From a bacterium (GTDB taxonomy: Bacteria; Myxococcota_A; Polyangia; Nannocystales; Nannocystaceae), in NCBI GenBank assembly GCA_024742475.1, contig JANSYI010000022.1, forward strand, positions 62,001 to 126,000: a stretch of DNA of 64,000 nucleotides, in the 5' to 3' direction. This document shows, piece by piece, positions 32,243 through 40,972 of the stretch. Position 1 is the stretch's first letter; the number at the start of each line of letters is the position of its first letter. Made by a program: the position numbers and the translations under genes. The notes beneath the pieces were generated by a model. The model was not told where the DNA came from, made no database searches, and was given only the letters and a program-made list of their open reading frames with translations.

Positions 32243-32524
32243 ATGCCGTACGTCGAGTACGCCTGCGAGGGGCGCCTGCTCTTTCGCACCGAGACCACCG
32301 AGGGGTCACAGTTCGTGCCCCGCGTGCACGAGATCGTGGTCATCGACGATGAGCCGTACCAGGTGGTCGACGTCGAGTACTGGGCGCGGCGCATGGGTGC
32401 GACCGACCGTCGGTTCGTGTGGCCCACCGTCTACGTCATCCCCGTGCCGTCCGACGAGTGGGAGCTGAGGCTCGCGCGCCGCAACGCCAAGGCCAGCTCG
32501 GGCAAACCGCCGGTCCGCTATTGA
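32243..32524 (+). CDS. Small conserved-looking protein of unknown function
   Basis: The 93-aa product (MPYVEYACEGRLLFRTETT, then PRVHEIVVIDDEPYQVVDVE) looks like a compact beta fold of the kind seen in small SH3-like or DUF domains; no family recognised. It is the first gene of a run with the acyltransferase and SDR genes: 11 bp before the acyltransferase GTG, with a GAGGAA ribosome site overlapping its stop. Confidence 0.75.
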   Translation: MPYVEYACEGRLLFRTETTEGSQFVPRVHEIVVIDDEPYQVVDVEYWARRMGATDRRFVWPTVYVIPVPSDEWELRLARRNAKASSGKPPVRY

Positions 32525-32535
32525 GGAACCCACTC

Positions 32536-33405
32536 GTGCTCGGCCGCAAGCGCACCAAGAAATACGCCAAGCCCCTGCTTCCTCCGCGCGAGTGGGCGCG
32601 GGTGGAGTCGTACGCCCTCGACGACGCGGGCTTCGGGACCGACCGCTTCGGCACCAACGCCGACGTGCTCGGCCTCGGCTACGCGCTGGGCTACTGGCTG
32701 CACAAGCACTACTTCCGCGTGGTCTCCACCGGTCACGACCACGTGCCCAAGAAGGGCGGCGGCGTGGTCGTCGGCAACCACAGCGGCGTGCTTCCGTTCG
32801 ACGCGATGATGATCGCGACCGACGTCTTTCGGCACACCGACCCCCCGCGGCTGATGCGGTACATGGTCGACTACTTCGTCTACCGCGTGCCGTTCCTCGG
32901 CGTGTTCTTCCGCAGCATGGGGCAGATGCCCGGCACGCGCGCCAATTTCGATGGGCTCATCGAGGAGGGCCACCTCATCGGCATCTTTCCCGAGGGCGCC
33001 GAGGCGCTGGGCAAGACCGCCGACAAGGCGTATCAGCTCTACCCCTTCAACCCTGGCCACGTGGAGCTTGCGGCGCGCCACGGCGTGCCCGTCATCCCGT
33101 TCGGCCTCGTCGGCGCGGAGGAGCAGATCAACATGATCGCCAACTTCGAGCCTTTGGCGCGCATCCTTCGGATGCCCTACTTCCCGATCACGCCCACGTT
33201 TCCCTGGCTCGGCCCCGCGGGCTTGCTGCCCAAGCCGGCGCGTTACTTCATCACCTACGGCGAACCCATCGACATCGACCCAGCCGTGCTCACCAGCATC
33301 GAGACCCGTGAACGCGAGGTCGCGCGGGTGCGTGACGCAGTCATCGAGCTGCTCGACGAAGGGCAGCGCACACGCAAACGCTACGCGGAGGGCAAGGTCC
33401 CGTGA
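32536..33405 (+). CDS. PlsC-type lysophospholipid acyltransferase family protein
   Basis: GTG 32536, 9 nt after GAGG, gives 289 aa; a TTG at 32521 is possible. The acyltransferase motifs are intact: NHSGVLPFDAMM (H-x4-D, about residues 77-82), RSMGQMPGTRANFDGLIEEG and the substrate-binding FPEG, followed by VIPFGLVG. It probably transfers an acyl chain to a glycerol- or other lipid-linked acceptor at the inner membrane. Its stop overlaps the start of the SDR gene by 4 nt (GTGA), so the two are translationally coupled. Confidence 0.93.
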   Translation: MLGRKRTKKYAKPLLPPREWARVESYALDDAGFGTDRFGTNADVLGLGYALGYWLHKHYFRVVSTGHDHVPKKGGGVVVGNHSGVLPFDAMMIATDVFRHTDPPRLMRYMVDYFVYRVPFLGVFFRSMGQMPGTRANFDGLIEEGHLIGIFPEGAEALGKTADKAYQLYPFNPGHVELAARHGVPVIPFGLVGAEEQINMIANFEPLARILRMPYFPITPTFPWLGPAGLLPKPARYFITYGEPIDIDPAVLTSIETREREVARVRDAVIELLDEGQRTRKRYAEGKVP

Positions 33406-34475
33406 GTGACGACGCCGACGTCAAGGCCACGCCAGGCCGCAAGAGGAGGCGCGACACGATGCGCCGCGCTGCCCTCGTCACCCAAGTCGACGAAGGGCCC
33501 GAGCCCGGTACGCTTCGCTCGGGGCGTCGACGGGTGCTCATCGCGGGCGCGCACCGCCTGGTCGCCGTGCACCTCATCGAGCACCTGCTCGCCGATCCCA
33601 ACGTCGACGCGGTGATGGCCGTCGCCCGGGGCGCGTGCCCTCCGTCGCTGCTGGGTGCCGACCCCGACCGCTTCCACTTCGTCTCCGCCGACCTCTCCAA
33701 GCGGCGCCAGGTCGACAACCTCTTCCTGCTCGATCGGTTTCGCGACAAGCCCCTCGACACCGTCGTGCACCTGGCCTTCAACGGCGACCCGCTCGGCTAT
33801 ACGCAGCGCAACCACGAGTTCAACGTCAACTCGGCCAAACACCTCCTCGAAGCCTCCCTGCGCCACCTCGTCGGCAAGTACATCTTCTTGTCGAGCGACG
33901 CCGTCTATCGCATCGGCGCGCGCGGTGACTACAAGGTGCGCGAGGACGCCGAGCTGAACCTCGACCCCTCGGTGCACCCGATCCTGCGCGACACCATCGA
34001 TGCCGAGTTCATCTGCCGCGCCAAGATGGACGACCTCGAGACCGAGATCATGGTGTTGCGGCCCAGCGGAGTCTTTGGCGGCGGGGTCATCTCGGGGCTC
34101 AACCTGCTGTTCGAGAGCAACCCACCCGTGCTCCCCGTGGGATTCGATCCCATGATCAACCCCACCACCAAGGAGCACCTCTCACGCGACCTCATGCTCG
34201 CGCTCAACCTGCACGGCAAGGGCGTCTACAACGTCGCGGGCGTCACGGTCGGGCCGCTGAGCAAGTTTCTCGAGGAGCGGGGCATCCAGCCCATGCGGGT
34301 GCCGGGCCCCGCGCTCAAGCTCCTCAATCGCGCGCAGCGGATGCTGGGGATGACTCGCTACCACGCGGGCTTTCATCCGCGCCGCCTGTACTACAGCCTC
34401 GTGCTCGACGACTCGCGCTTCGAGAAGATCTTCCGCGCGAACATGAGCCGCGTACCCGCGCTCGACGACGACTGA
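33402..34475 (+). CDS. Extended SDR (epimerase-like) with degenerate NAD and catalytic motifs
   Basis: The 357-aa protein keeps the extended-SDR framework: a first strand RRVLIAGAHRLVAVHLIEHL, DTVVHLAF, NVNSAKHLLEA, FLSSDAVYR and MVLRPSGVFG. The glycine motif, however, is GAHRLVA instead of GAxGxxG, and the usual YxxxK is FICRAK with no Tyr at the catalytic position. Probably not a normal oxidoreductase; it may bind a nucleotide-sugar or lipid, or regulate its coupled acyltransferase. GTG 33402 overlaps the acyltransferase stop. Confidence 0.88.
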   Translation: MSDDADVKATPGRKRRRDTMRRAALVTQVDEGPEPGTLRSGRRRVLIAGAHRLVAVHLIEHLLADPNVDAVMAVARGACPPSLLGADPDRFHFVSADLSKRRQVDNLFLLDRFRDKPLDTVVHLAFNGDPLGYTQRNHEFNVNSAKHLLEASLRHLVGKYIFLSSDAVYRIGARGDYKVREDAELNLDPSVHPILRDTIDAEFICRAKMDDLETEIMVLRPSGVFGGGVISGLNLLFESNPPVLPVGFDPMINPTTKEHLSRDLMLALNLHGKGVYNVAGVTVGPLSKFLEERGIQPMRVPGPALKLLNRAQRMLGMTRYHAGFHPRRLYYSLVLDDSRFEKIFRANMSRVPALDDD

Positions 34476-34494
34476 GTCGCTCCGGTGGCTGTGC

Positions 34495-34500
34495 TACCGT
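34495..34500 (+). promoter_or_regulatory. -10 hexamer TACCGT, leaderless
   Basis: TACCGT with extended TGC ends 7 nt before ATG 34508. Confidence 0.5.
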
Positions 34501-34507
34501 TGTTCCG

Positions 34508-35347
34508 ATGAGGCGGTGGCGTGTGGCGGGCTTGGCCGCACTCTCGAGTCTGGGCTGCAACGCCGCCCAGTCCTATGCGTGCACCGACGCGTCGATGTGC
34601 ATCGTCGGGCAGCTCGCGGGGAGCTGTCAGGCCACCGGATACTGCAGCTTTCCCGACCAGACCTGTGAGTCCGGGCAGCGCTACGGGGAGTATGCCGGGG
34701 CAGGCTTGTCGAACGACTGCGTGCCCCAAGGGTCGGGTGAGACCGACACGAACGCCGCGACATCGACCACCGGTGCGACGTCCACGACCACCACGTCGAC
34801 CACGATCACCACCAGTGGTCTCACGAACCAGACCACCTCGGGCCCGCTGACGGCCTCGGGCGACGAATCCTCGAGCACCTCGTTCGGCACGTTTGGCACG
34901 TTCAGCGGCACGGCGAGCAGCGGTAGTGAGACAGGCACCGGCAGCTCCTCGGGCGGCCCCGACATTCCTGCGCCACCGTGCGCCGACTTCAACTTCGGCG
35001 ACTCGAACGGGGCCGGCGCAACCGTGCCGAGCGTTTCGATGTTCGACGACCAGTTCACGGCCTCGTGCTACCCGGGCGACCACGCCGACGTCGTGTTCTT
35101 CTGGGTCGCCCCCGAGTCTGCCACCTACCAGTTCACAGCCTCGGTCGACCTCGAGGACAGCCTCGACGTGGCCGGCACCCTTCGCAACACGTGCGACGGC
35201 CCCGAACTCACCTGCGACGACGACGGCGGAGGGGGACTCGACTCGTCGTTCACCTTTTCCGTGGTCGAAGGTGAAGAATATCTCTACGTGGTCAGCGTCA
35301 ACGGCAACCTCGACGCGGGCTTTCAGATGTCGATCAGCCAGCAATGA
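34508..35347 (+). CDS. Lipoprotein with CSF/RYG Cys module and PPC-like domain
   Basis: The 279-aa product has lipobox SLGC (Cys17) and an N-terminal Cys module with the landmarks GYCSFPDQTC, SGQRYGEYAG and NDCV, shared with the lipoprotein at 41990. A Thr/Ser linker follows (about 80-155), then a C-terminal domain like bacterial pre-peptidase PPC domains: CADFNFGDSNG, FFWVAPESATYQFTASVDLE, CDDDGGGGLDSSFTFSV. Such domains often help proteins bind or fold at the surface. The stop overlaps the methyltransferase ATG (ATGA). Confidence 0.87.
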   Translation: MRRWRVAGLAALSSLGCNAAQSYACTDASMCIVGQLAGSCQATGYCSFPDQTCESGQRYGEYAGAGLSNDCVPQGSGETDTNAATSTTGATSTTTTSTTITTSGLTNQTTSGPLTASGDESSSTSFGTFGTFSGTASSGSETGTGSSSGGPDIPAPPCADFNFGDSNGAGATVPSVSMFDDQFTASCYPGDHADVVFFWVAPESATYQFTASVDLEDSLDVAGTLRNTCDGPELTCDDDGGGGLDSSFTFSVVEGEEYLYVVSVNGNLDAGFQMSISQQ

Positions 35348-36525
35348 CCGCCTACGATGACCGCCCGATCCCCCGGACGCATCCGTCGGTGATCGCCACG
35401 GCAGCGAGGCGCCGCAGCCTGACTCCGCCGCCGCTCTCGAACGCGCGGGTGTTGGAGGTCGGTTGCGCCCACGGGGTGAACCTCATGGCGATGGCGGCCC
35501 GGCTGCCCGACGCACGGTTCGTCGGCGTCGACATCGACGCTCGGGCGATCGAGATCGCGGCGCGTCGTGCTGCCGAAGCGAGACTCGACAATGTCACCTT
35601 CGCGTGTGTCGACCTGAGCGCGCTCGACGACGAGGGCCCCTACGACTACGTCATCGCGCACGGGGTCCTCTCGTGGGTCGCGCCCGCGGTTGCCGAGGCG
35701 TTGTTCGCATTGCTCGCGCGGGTGCTCGCGCCCGAGGGGCTCGCCTACGTCAGCTACGACGCCAAACCCGGGGCGTGCATGCGTGAGGCGCTCGGGCTCG
35801 GGCTGCGCGCGGCGCCTCACAGCGACGACGTCCTCGAGACCCTTCGCGACAGCCCGGCGTTGGCCGGCAGCCCCGCGGGTGCGTGGCTCGCCGCCGAGGT
35901 GAGCGCCGCTTTGCAACGGCCACGCTCGTACAGGGAGCAGCAATTCATGGGCGAGCAGCACGCGCTGTGCGTGGGCGAGGTCTGGGACTGGGCGCGCCGA
36001 CACCAGCTGCACTACGTGCACGACGTCGCCGAGGTCGGGTTGCCCGCCGAGGCGGTTGCCCGGACGCGCGCGGCCGTCGAGCGGTGCGCATCCGAGCGCA
36101 GGGCCGTCGAGCAGCTCTTCGACGTCGCGATCATGCGTCAGTTCCGAGCGACGATCCTGGGTCGCCAGGCTCCGGGGATCGAGGTCGCCGTCGCTCGAGA
36201 CGCGCCCCCTGCTCGCAATGTCCCGCTGCGCCCTCGGGTACGACCGCTATGCCGCTTGGAAGCGCGCGAGCTCGGGTTCGTCTCGACCGACGCGCACGTC
36301 GCCCGGGCGGTCCACCCGCTGCACGGCCTCCTCATCGAGCACTGCGATGGGGCTCGTGACCACGCGGCGCTTGGCCAGGTTGTCATCGAGGCGGTCCGCA
36401 ATGGGACGCTCGAGCTCCCGAGCGAGGCCGGAACGCCGGCGACGCTCGAAGAGGTCGAGGCTGGCATCGACCTCGTGCTCGGGGCCGCGATTGCCGACCT
36501 CGCCAGCGCTGGCGTCGTGGTTTAG
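35344..36525 (+). CDS. Class I methyltransferase with regulatory domain
   Basis: The 393-aa protein has SAM motif I VLEVGCAHGVNLMAMA (36-51), VGVDIDARAIEIA and YDYVIAHGVLSWVAP. The sequence YDAKPGACMREALG and the following helical region with AEVSAALQ and FMGEQHALCVGEVWDWARR match the arrangement of the MethyTransf_Reg family (PF10119). The C-terminal 150 residues are helical with PLHGLLIEHCDGARDHAAL. Translationally coupled to the lipoprotein upstream. The substrate is unknown. Confidence 0.92.
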   Translation: MTAYDDRPIPRTHPSVIATAARRRSLTPPPLSNARVLEVGCAHGVNLMAMAARLPDARFVGVDIDARAIEIAARRAAEARLDNVTFACVDLSALDDEGPYDYVIAHGVLSWVAPAVAEALFALLARVLAPEGLAYVSYDAKPGACMREALGLGLRAAPHSDDVLETLRDSPALAGSPAGAWLAAEVSAALQRPRSYREQQFMGEQHALCVGEVWDWARRHQLHYVHDVAEVGLPAEAVARTRAAVERCASERRAVEQLFDVAIMRQFRATILGRQAPGIEVAVARDAPPARNVPLRPRVRPLCRLEARELGFVSTDAHVARAVHPLHGLLIEHCDGARDHAALGQVVIEAVRNGTLELPSEAGTPATLEEVEAGIDLVLGAAIADLASAGVVV

Positions 36526-36635
36526 CGCTTCGGCCGCCGCGTCCGAGGAGGGCCCGAAATCCCTCAAGTCGCTGCAGGCTCGGACGATGATCACCCCGGT
36601 GCGGGCGATGCCCCGCCGCCGCTGGAGTACTGGTC

Positions 36636-37841
36636 ATGTCTGATGCGTTCGTGGGCCGACAACCGATTTTCAACAGGAACCTCGAGACCATCGGAGCGGA
36701 GCTGCTCTATCGAAACTCGGCCGAGAACTTCGCTCACATCACCGACGCGACTGCAGCCTCTCGTACGACGGTGGTCACCGCGTTCACCGAGATCGGCATC
36801 GACAAGCTGGTCGGTCGCAACGGCGTGGCCTACATCAACTTCGCCGAAGACATGCTGCTGAGCCCCAACGCCGAGGCCCTGCCGCCCTCGAAGGTCGTCA
36901 TCGAGGTACTCGAGCACGTGCCCGCGACGCCCGAGGTGCTCGAGGCGCTGCGCAAGCTCAAGGCCGCCGGCTACACCATCGCGCTGGACGACTTCATCTA
37001 CACCGAGAGTCGCGCTCCGCTCATCGAGTACGCCGACGTCGTGAAGATCGAGGTGATGGACAAGGTGGTCATGCGCCAGACCGTCGCCGCGCTGGCGCCC
37101 TACGAGGTGACCCTGCTCGCCGAGAAGGTCGAAGACCAAAAGGACATGCGCCTTTGTGCAGACCTGGGCTTCGAGCTCTTCCAGGGCTACTTCTTGTGCC
37201 GCCCCGAGGTGGTGCAGGGCGAGAAGCTGCCGGCGAACCGCGTGGCGACGCTGGAGCTGCTCTCGAAGCTGAGCGACCCGACCGTGGACTTCGACCAGCT
37301 CGTCGAGCTCGTCAGCGCGGACGTGTCGCTGACCTATCGCCTGCTGCGCTACCTGAACTCGGCCCACTTCTCGCTCCGCCAGCCCCTCACCGACATTCGC
37401 CAGGCGATGGGGCTGCTCGGCTACAACAAGCTCCGCGCCTGGGTGTCTCTCATCGCGCTGTCGAGCGTCGACGACAAACCCGAGGAGCTCATTCGCATCG
37501 GCATCGTGCGCGCACGGATGTGCGAGCTGCTGTCTTCGACTGCCGACATCGATGGTCCGACGGCGTTCACCGTAGGGCTGTTCTCCGTCCTCGACGCCTT
37601 GTTCGATCGCGAGATGGAGGAGCTTCTCGGGCCCTTGCCGCTCGACCCGGCGATCAAGGACGCGCTCATCACCCGCGAAGGGCCGCTGGGCGAGCTGCTG
37701 GCGTGTGCCGAGCAGTATGAAGCGGGCGACTGGTCGGGACTCCTCGAGTCCGAGTTCGAGCCCGTCGACCTGGTCGGCGCGTTCGTTTCGGCCAACTCGT
37801 GGACCGAAGAGACGCGGCGGGCTCTGAAGTCCGGGGGCTGA
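36636..37841 (+). CDS. EAL-derived/HDOD signalling protein (YuxH type)
   Basis: ATG 36636 follows GGAG by 8 nt. The N-terminal half is an EAL-like fold that begins VGRQPIFNRNLETIGAELLYRN, the YuxH signature; EAL itself is ELL and the metal ligands are incomplete, so no c-di-GMP hydrolysis is expected. The C-terminal half (about 195-400) is an HDOD domain: LLSKLSDPTVDFDQLVELV, VSLTYRLLRYLNSAHF, MGLLGYNKLRAWVSLIALS. Such proteins act as regulatory scaffolds in motility and stress signalling. Single gene; the acyl-CoA ligase 13 bp downstream has its own -10. Confidence 0.94.
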   Translation: MSDAFVGRQPIFNRNLETIGAELLYRNSAENFAHITDATAASRTTVVTAFTEIGIDKLVGRNGVAYINFAEDMLLSPNAEALPPSKVVIEVLEHVPATPEVLEALRKLKAAGYTIALDDFIYTESRAPLIEYADVVKIEVMDKVVMRQTVAALAPYEVTLLAEKVEDQKDMRLCADLGFELFQGYFLCRPEVVQGEKLPANRVATLELLSKLSDPTVDFDQLVELVSADVSLTYRLLRYLNSAHFSLRQPLTDIRQAMGLLGYNKLRAWVSLIALSSVDDKPEELIRIGIVRARMCELLSSTADIDGPTAFTVGLFSVLDALFDREMEELLGPLPLDPAIKDALITREGPLGELLACAEQYEAGDWSGLLESEFEPVDLVGAFVSANSWTEETRRALKSGG

Positions 37842-37847
37842 TAGTCT
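37842..37847 (+). promoter_or_regulatory. -10 hexamer TAGTCT, leaderless
   Basis: TAGTCT, starting at the last base of the HDOD stop region, ends 7 nt before GTG 37855. Confidence 0.5.
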
Positions 37848-37854
37848 CCCTCGG

Positions 37855-39405
37855 GTGCGCATCTTCGAGAGTTCGCAGCCCGACATCGTCATCGAAGACT
37901 GCTCGATCACCGAGTTCGCGCTGCAGCACGCGGACCGTCTCGGTGACAAGGCAGCGTTCATCGACAGCATCGATGGGCAGCCGATGTCGTATGCGGCGCT
38001 CGCTTCCCGCATCCGACGACTCGCGGGCGGCCTGAAGGCGCGCGGGGCTGGTCCGGGCACCACGTGGGCTCTCATGGCGCCCAACGTGCCCGAGTACGCG
38101 GTCGCGTTTCATGGGCTCGCGTATGCCGGCGCCACCGTTACCACGCTGAACCCGACCTACGGCGCCAAGGAGATCAGCCACCAACTCCGCGATTCCAAGG
38201 CCACGGCCATCATCACGAGCGCGCTGTTCTTGGAGACCGCACGCGAAGCCGCGCAGGCGTGCGGTGTGGAGCACGTCTTCGTGCTCGGTGGTGGGGACGC
38301 GCCCGCGCTGTCCAGCCTCGAGGGCGAGCCGCTGGCGGAGCAGGTCGCGGTCGACAACGCGGCACACGTCGTCGCCCTGCCATACTCCTCGGGCACCACC
38401 GGGTTCCCCAAAGGGGTCATGCTCACGCACCGCAACCTGGTCGCCAATCTGTGCCAGGCGCGGCCGTACTTTGGGCTGGCCGAGGACGACGTGTGCTTCG
38501 CCGTGCTGCCGTTCTTTCACATCTACGGCATGCAGGTCCTGATGAACATGGCGCTCGGACATGGCGCCACCGTGGTCACCGCGCCTCGCTTCGACCTGGT
38601 CAAGATGCTGGAGCTGGTGCAGGAGCACCGCATCACTCGACTGTTCCTCGTCCCGCCGATCGTGCTCGCGCTCGCCAAGCACCCAATTGTCGATCAGTAC
38701 GACCTCTCCAGCGTCCGCCAGATCTACTCCGGAGCGGCTCCGCTTCCCGAGGACATTGCAGCGGCGGCCGCCCGTCGTCTGGACTGCAGCATCGGCCAGG
38801 GCTACGGCCTCACCGAGACTTCACCCGTGCTGACCACGACCGACACCGAGAACTACCGCCCGGGCTCGGTCGGGACGGTCGTGCCCAACACCCGCATCCG
38901 GTTGGTCGACCCGGACACCGGAGACGACGCCGAGCCCGGGGCGCGGGGCGAGCTGTGGGCGCAGGGGCCTCAGGTCACCGGGGGCTACTTCGGCAACTCG
39001 GACGCGACCGCAGCCACGATCGACGCCGACGGCTGGATCCACACCGGAGATGTCGCGGTCGCCGATGCTGACGGCCACTTCTACATCGTCGACCGGCTCA
39101 AGGAGCTGATCAAGGTCAACGGATTTCAGGTCGCGCCGGCCGAGCTCGAGGCGAGGCTGTTGCAGCACGGCTCGATCGTGGACGCGGCGGTGATCGGCGT
39201 ACCCGACTACGACGCGGGCGAGCGACCCAAAGCCTTCGTGGTGCTCGAGCCCGGGGCCACGCTCGGCGCGAAGGCGGTGATCGACTTCGCAGCCGAGGAC
39301 CTAGTCTCCTACAAGCATCTCGCCGAGGTCGAGTTCGTCGAGTCGATCCCCAAGTCTGCGAGCGGCAAGATCCTGCGGCGTGAGCTGCGGGCGACTACGG
39401 CGTGA
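37855..39405 (+). CDS. AMP-dependent acyl/aryl-CoA ligase (4-coumarate-CoA-ligase-like)
   Basis: The 516-aa product has all ANL motifs: P-loop YSSGTTGFPKG (about 179-189), QGYGLTET, the hinge GWIHTGDV ... IVDRLKELIKVNGFQV, and the catalytic Lys in SASGKILRRE near the C-terminus. It activates a carboxylic acid as acyl-AMP and transfers it to CoA. The overall layout matches 4-coumarate/medium-chain fatty acid ligases; the exact substrate cannot be read. Its last 11 bp overlap the convergent amidase gene. Confidence 0.95.
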   Translation: MRIFESSQPDIVIEDCSITEFALQHADRLGDKAAFIDSIDGQPMSYAALASRIRRLAGGLKARGAGPGTTWALMAPNVPEYAVAFHGLAYAGATVTTLNPTYGAKEISHQLRDSKATAIITSALFLETAREAAQACGVEHVFVLGGGDAPALSSLEGEPLAEQVAVDNAAHVVALPYSSGTTGFPKGVMLTHRNLVANLCQARPYFGLAEDDVCFAVLPFFHIYGMQVLMNMALGHGATVVTAPRFDLVKMLELVQEHRITRLFLVPPIVLALAKHPIVDQYDLSSVRQIYSGAAPLPEDIAAAAARRLDCSIGQGYGLTETSPVLTTTDTENYRPGSVGTVVPNTRIRLVDPDTGDDAEPGARGELWAQGPQVTGGYFGNSDATAATIDADGWIHTGDVAVADADGHFYIVDRLKELIKVNGFQVAPAELEARLLQHGSIVDAAVIGVPDYDAGERPKAFVVLEPGATLGAKAVIDFAAEDLVSYKHLAEVEFVESIPKSASGKILRRELRATTA

Positions 39406-40960
39406 CCGGTACCCGGGGGTAGCCGTCGCGCTCGCGGGCCTTCGACTCGAGAAGACGCATCATCGCCAGTACCGCTGACTCGGCCCACGGGCGCCCGACG
39501 AGCTGGACACCCACCGGGAGACCCACGCTCTGGGCCTCGATCTCCGCCGCACGCTTCTCGACGCGGTCCCGGGGTTTGTCGCGCCGGGTCTCGTCGACGC
39601 GGACGCGCGTGATCGGCACGACTCCTGCCGGCTGGTCGAGCAGGTTGAAACGGCACAGGTTGACGATGCCCAGCGTGAAGTCGTGGCTGAGGCCATGAGG
39701 AGCGGCTGGCGTCGCGAGCGTTGGCGTGAGGAGCAGGTCGATGCCCTCCCTGTCCCAGAAAGCCATCTCCTCTCGGCGGACGCGGTTGCGGCGGTCGGTG
39801 AGCGACCACAGGTCCGAGACTCGCTTCTCTCCGAGAGCTTCGAGGAGGGTTGCGGTGCGGACTTCTCCCATCATGCGGGCGATGCGGGCGAGCCCCGCAC
39901 GAGCCTGCTTCGGGGCGCGGTTGGCCATCCCGGCGGTGCGAAGCGGCTGCACCAAGGACTCGCCGTCGAGGCCGCGTAGCAGAGTGACCATCCCGTCCGA
40001 GGACATGCCCGAGAAGAAGAGCTCGACCATCTCGCCCACGTTGGGCGGTCGGACGCGCTTGATCGTGACGCCGGCATCTGCGAGCAATCCGGCGGCTTCC
40101 TCGACGGCCCTGAGCACGGACGCGGCCGGGGTCAAGAACCCGTCGTCGTCGTAGTAGCCGACGGTGAGAGACTCCGTGTTCAGGTCGCCGGGCGCTTGGA
40201 ACGGCAGCGGCGGAACTCGGCGATCACGGGCGTAGTGCTCGGGTCGGTCGAGCGCCCGCATCAACAAGATGAGGTCGTCGGTGCACCGGCCCATCGGGCC
40301 GATCATCGGAGGCACGAACTCCTGCCCGGGCAGAGAACCCGCCGCGCCGATCCTCGACCAGCGCCCGACCGTGGGCTTGAGCCCGTAGACACCGCACAGC
40401 GACGCCGGAGAGCGAATCGAGCCGCCGACGTCGGTGCCGATGCCCAGCACGCTGGTGCCCGAGGCGATCGCCGCACCTTCGCCGCCGCTGCTTCCGCCCG
40501 GCCCCCGCCCCATGTTCCACGGGTTGTTGGTGGTTCCGAACAGCTCGTTGGTCGTCTCGAACGGGGCGAGCAGCGTCTGGGGCACGTTCGTCTTGCCCAG
40601 CAGGATCGCGCCTTGCTCGAGGGCGAGCTTCACCACCACCGCATGGTGCGAGGGGCGGTCGTCCCGGCGCGCTCGCATGCCGCACGTCGTCGCCACGCCG
40701 GCCGTGTCGACCGATTCCTTGATCGAGATCGGGAGGCCATGAAGTGCACCGAGCGGCTCTCCTCGTTGCCGTGCTGCGTCGCACTTGTCGGCCTCCGCAA
40801 GGGCCCTCGCGCGGAACTGATGAGCAAAGGCGTTGACGCGAGGCTCGACCTCATCGGCGCGTTGGTGCAGGTCTTCGACGATCTCTCGCGACGTCACGCG
40901 CCCCTCGTCGAGCATGCCTTTGAGCTCGGTCGCCGAATGCGCGTGGAGGGGGCGGCTCAT
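39395..40960 (-). CDS. Amidase-signature hydrolase, FAAH-like
   Basis: The 521-aa protein has the Ser-cisSer-Lys triad: Lys81 in SIKES, the Ser pair 157-158 in GPGGSSGGEG and Ser181 in GTDVGGSIRSPA. GGSIRSP and the length are closer to eukaryotic fatty-acid-amide-hydrolase-like enzymes than to GatA. It hydrolyses an amide or ester of unknown identity. ATG 40960 has its own -10 within the end of the UbiA gene upstream. Its 3' end overlaps the acyl-CoA ligase by 11 bp, so a functional link (acid activation and amide hydrolysis) is possible but unproven. Confidence 0.94.
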   Translation of the reverse strand: MSRPLHAHSATELKGMLDEGRVTSREIVEDLHQRADEVEPRVNAFAHQFRARALAEADKCDAARQRGEPLGALHGLPISIKESVDTAGVATTCGMRARRDDRPSHHAVVVKLALEQGAILLGKTNVPQTLLAPFETTNELFGTTNNPWNMGRGPGGSSGGEGAAIASGTSVLGIGTDVGGSIRSPASLCGVYGLKPTVGRWSRIGAAGSLPGQEFVPPMIGPMGRCTDDLILLMRALDRPEHYARDRRVPPLPFQAPGDLNTESLTVGYYDDDGFLTPAASVLRAVEEAAGLLADAGVTIKRVRPPNVGEMVELFFSGMSSDGMVTLLRGLDGESLVQPLRTAGMANRAPKQARAGLARIARMMGEVRTATLLEALGEKRVSDLWSLTDRRNRVRREEMAFWDREGIDLLLTPTLATPAAPHGLSHDFTLGIVNLCRFNLLDQPAGVVPITRVRVDETRRDKPRDRVEKRAAEIEAQSVGLPVGVQLVGRPWAESAVLAMMRLLESKARERDGYPRVPVTP

Positions 40961-40966
40961 GCCGAC

Positions 40967-40972
40967 ATCATA
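40967..40972 (-). promoter_or_regulatory. -10 hexamer TATGAT, leaderless
   Basis: Minus-strand TATGAT ends 6 nt before ATG 40960 and covers the UbiA stop codon. Confidence 0.55.
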
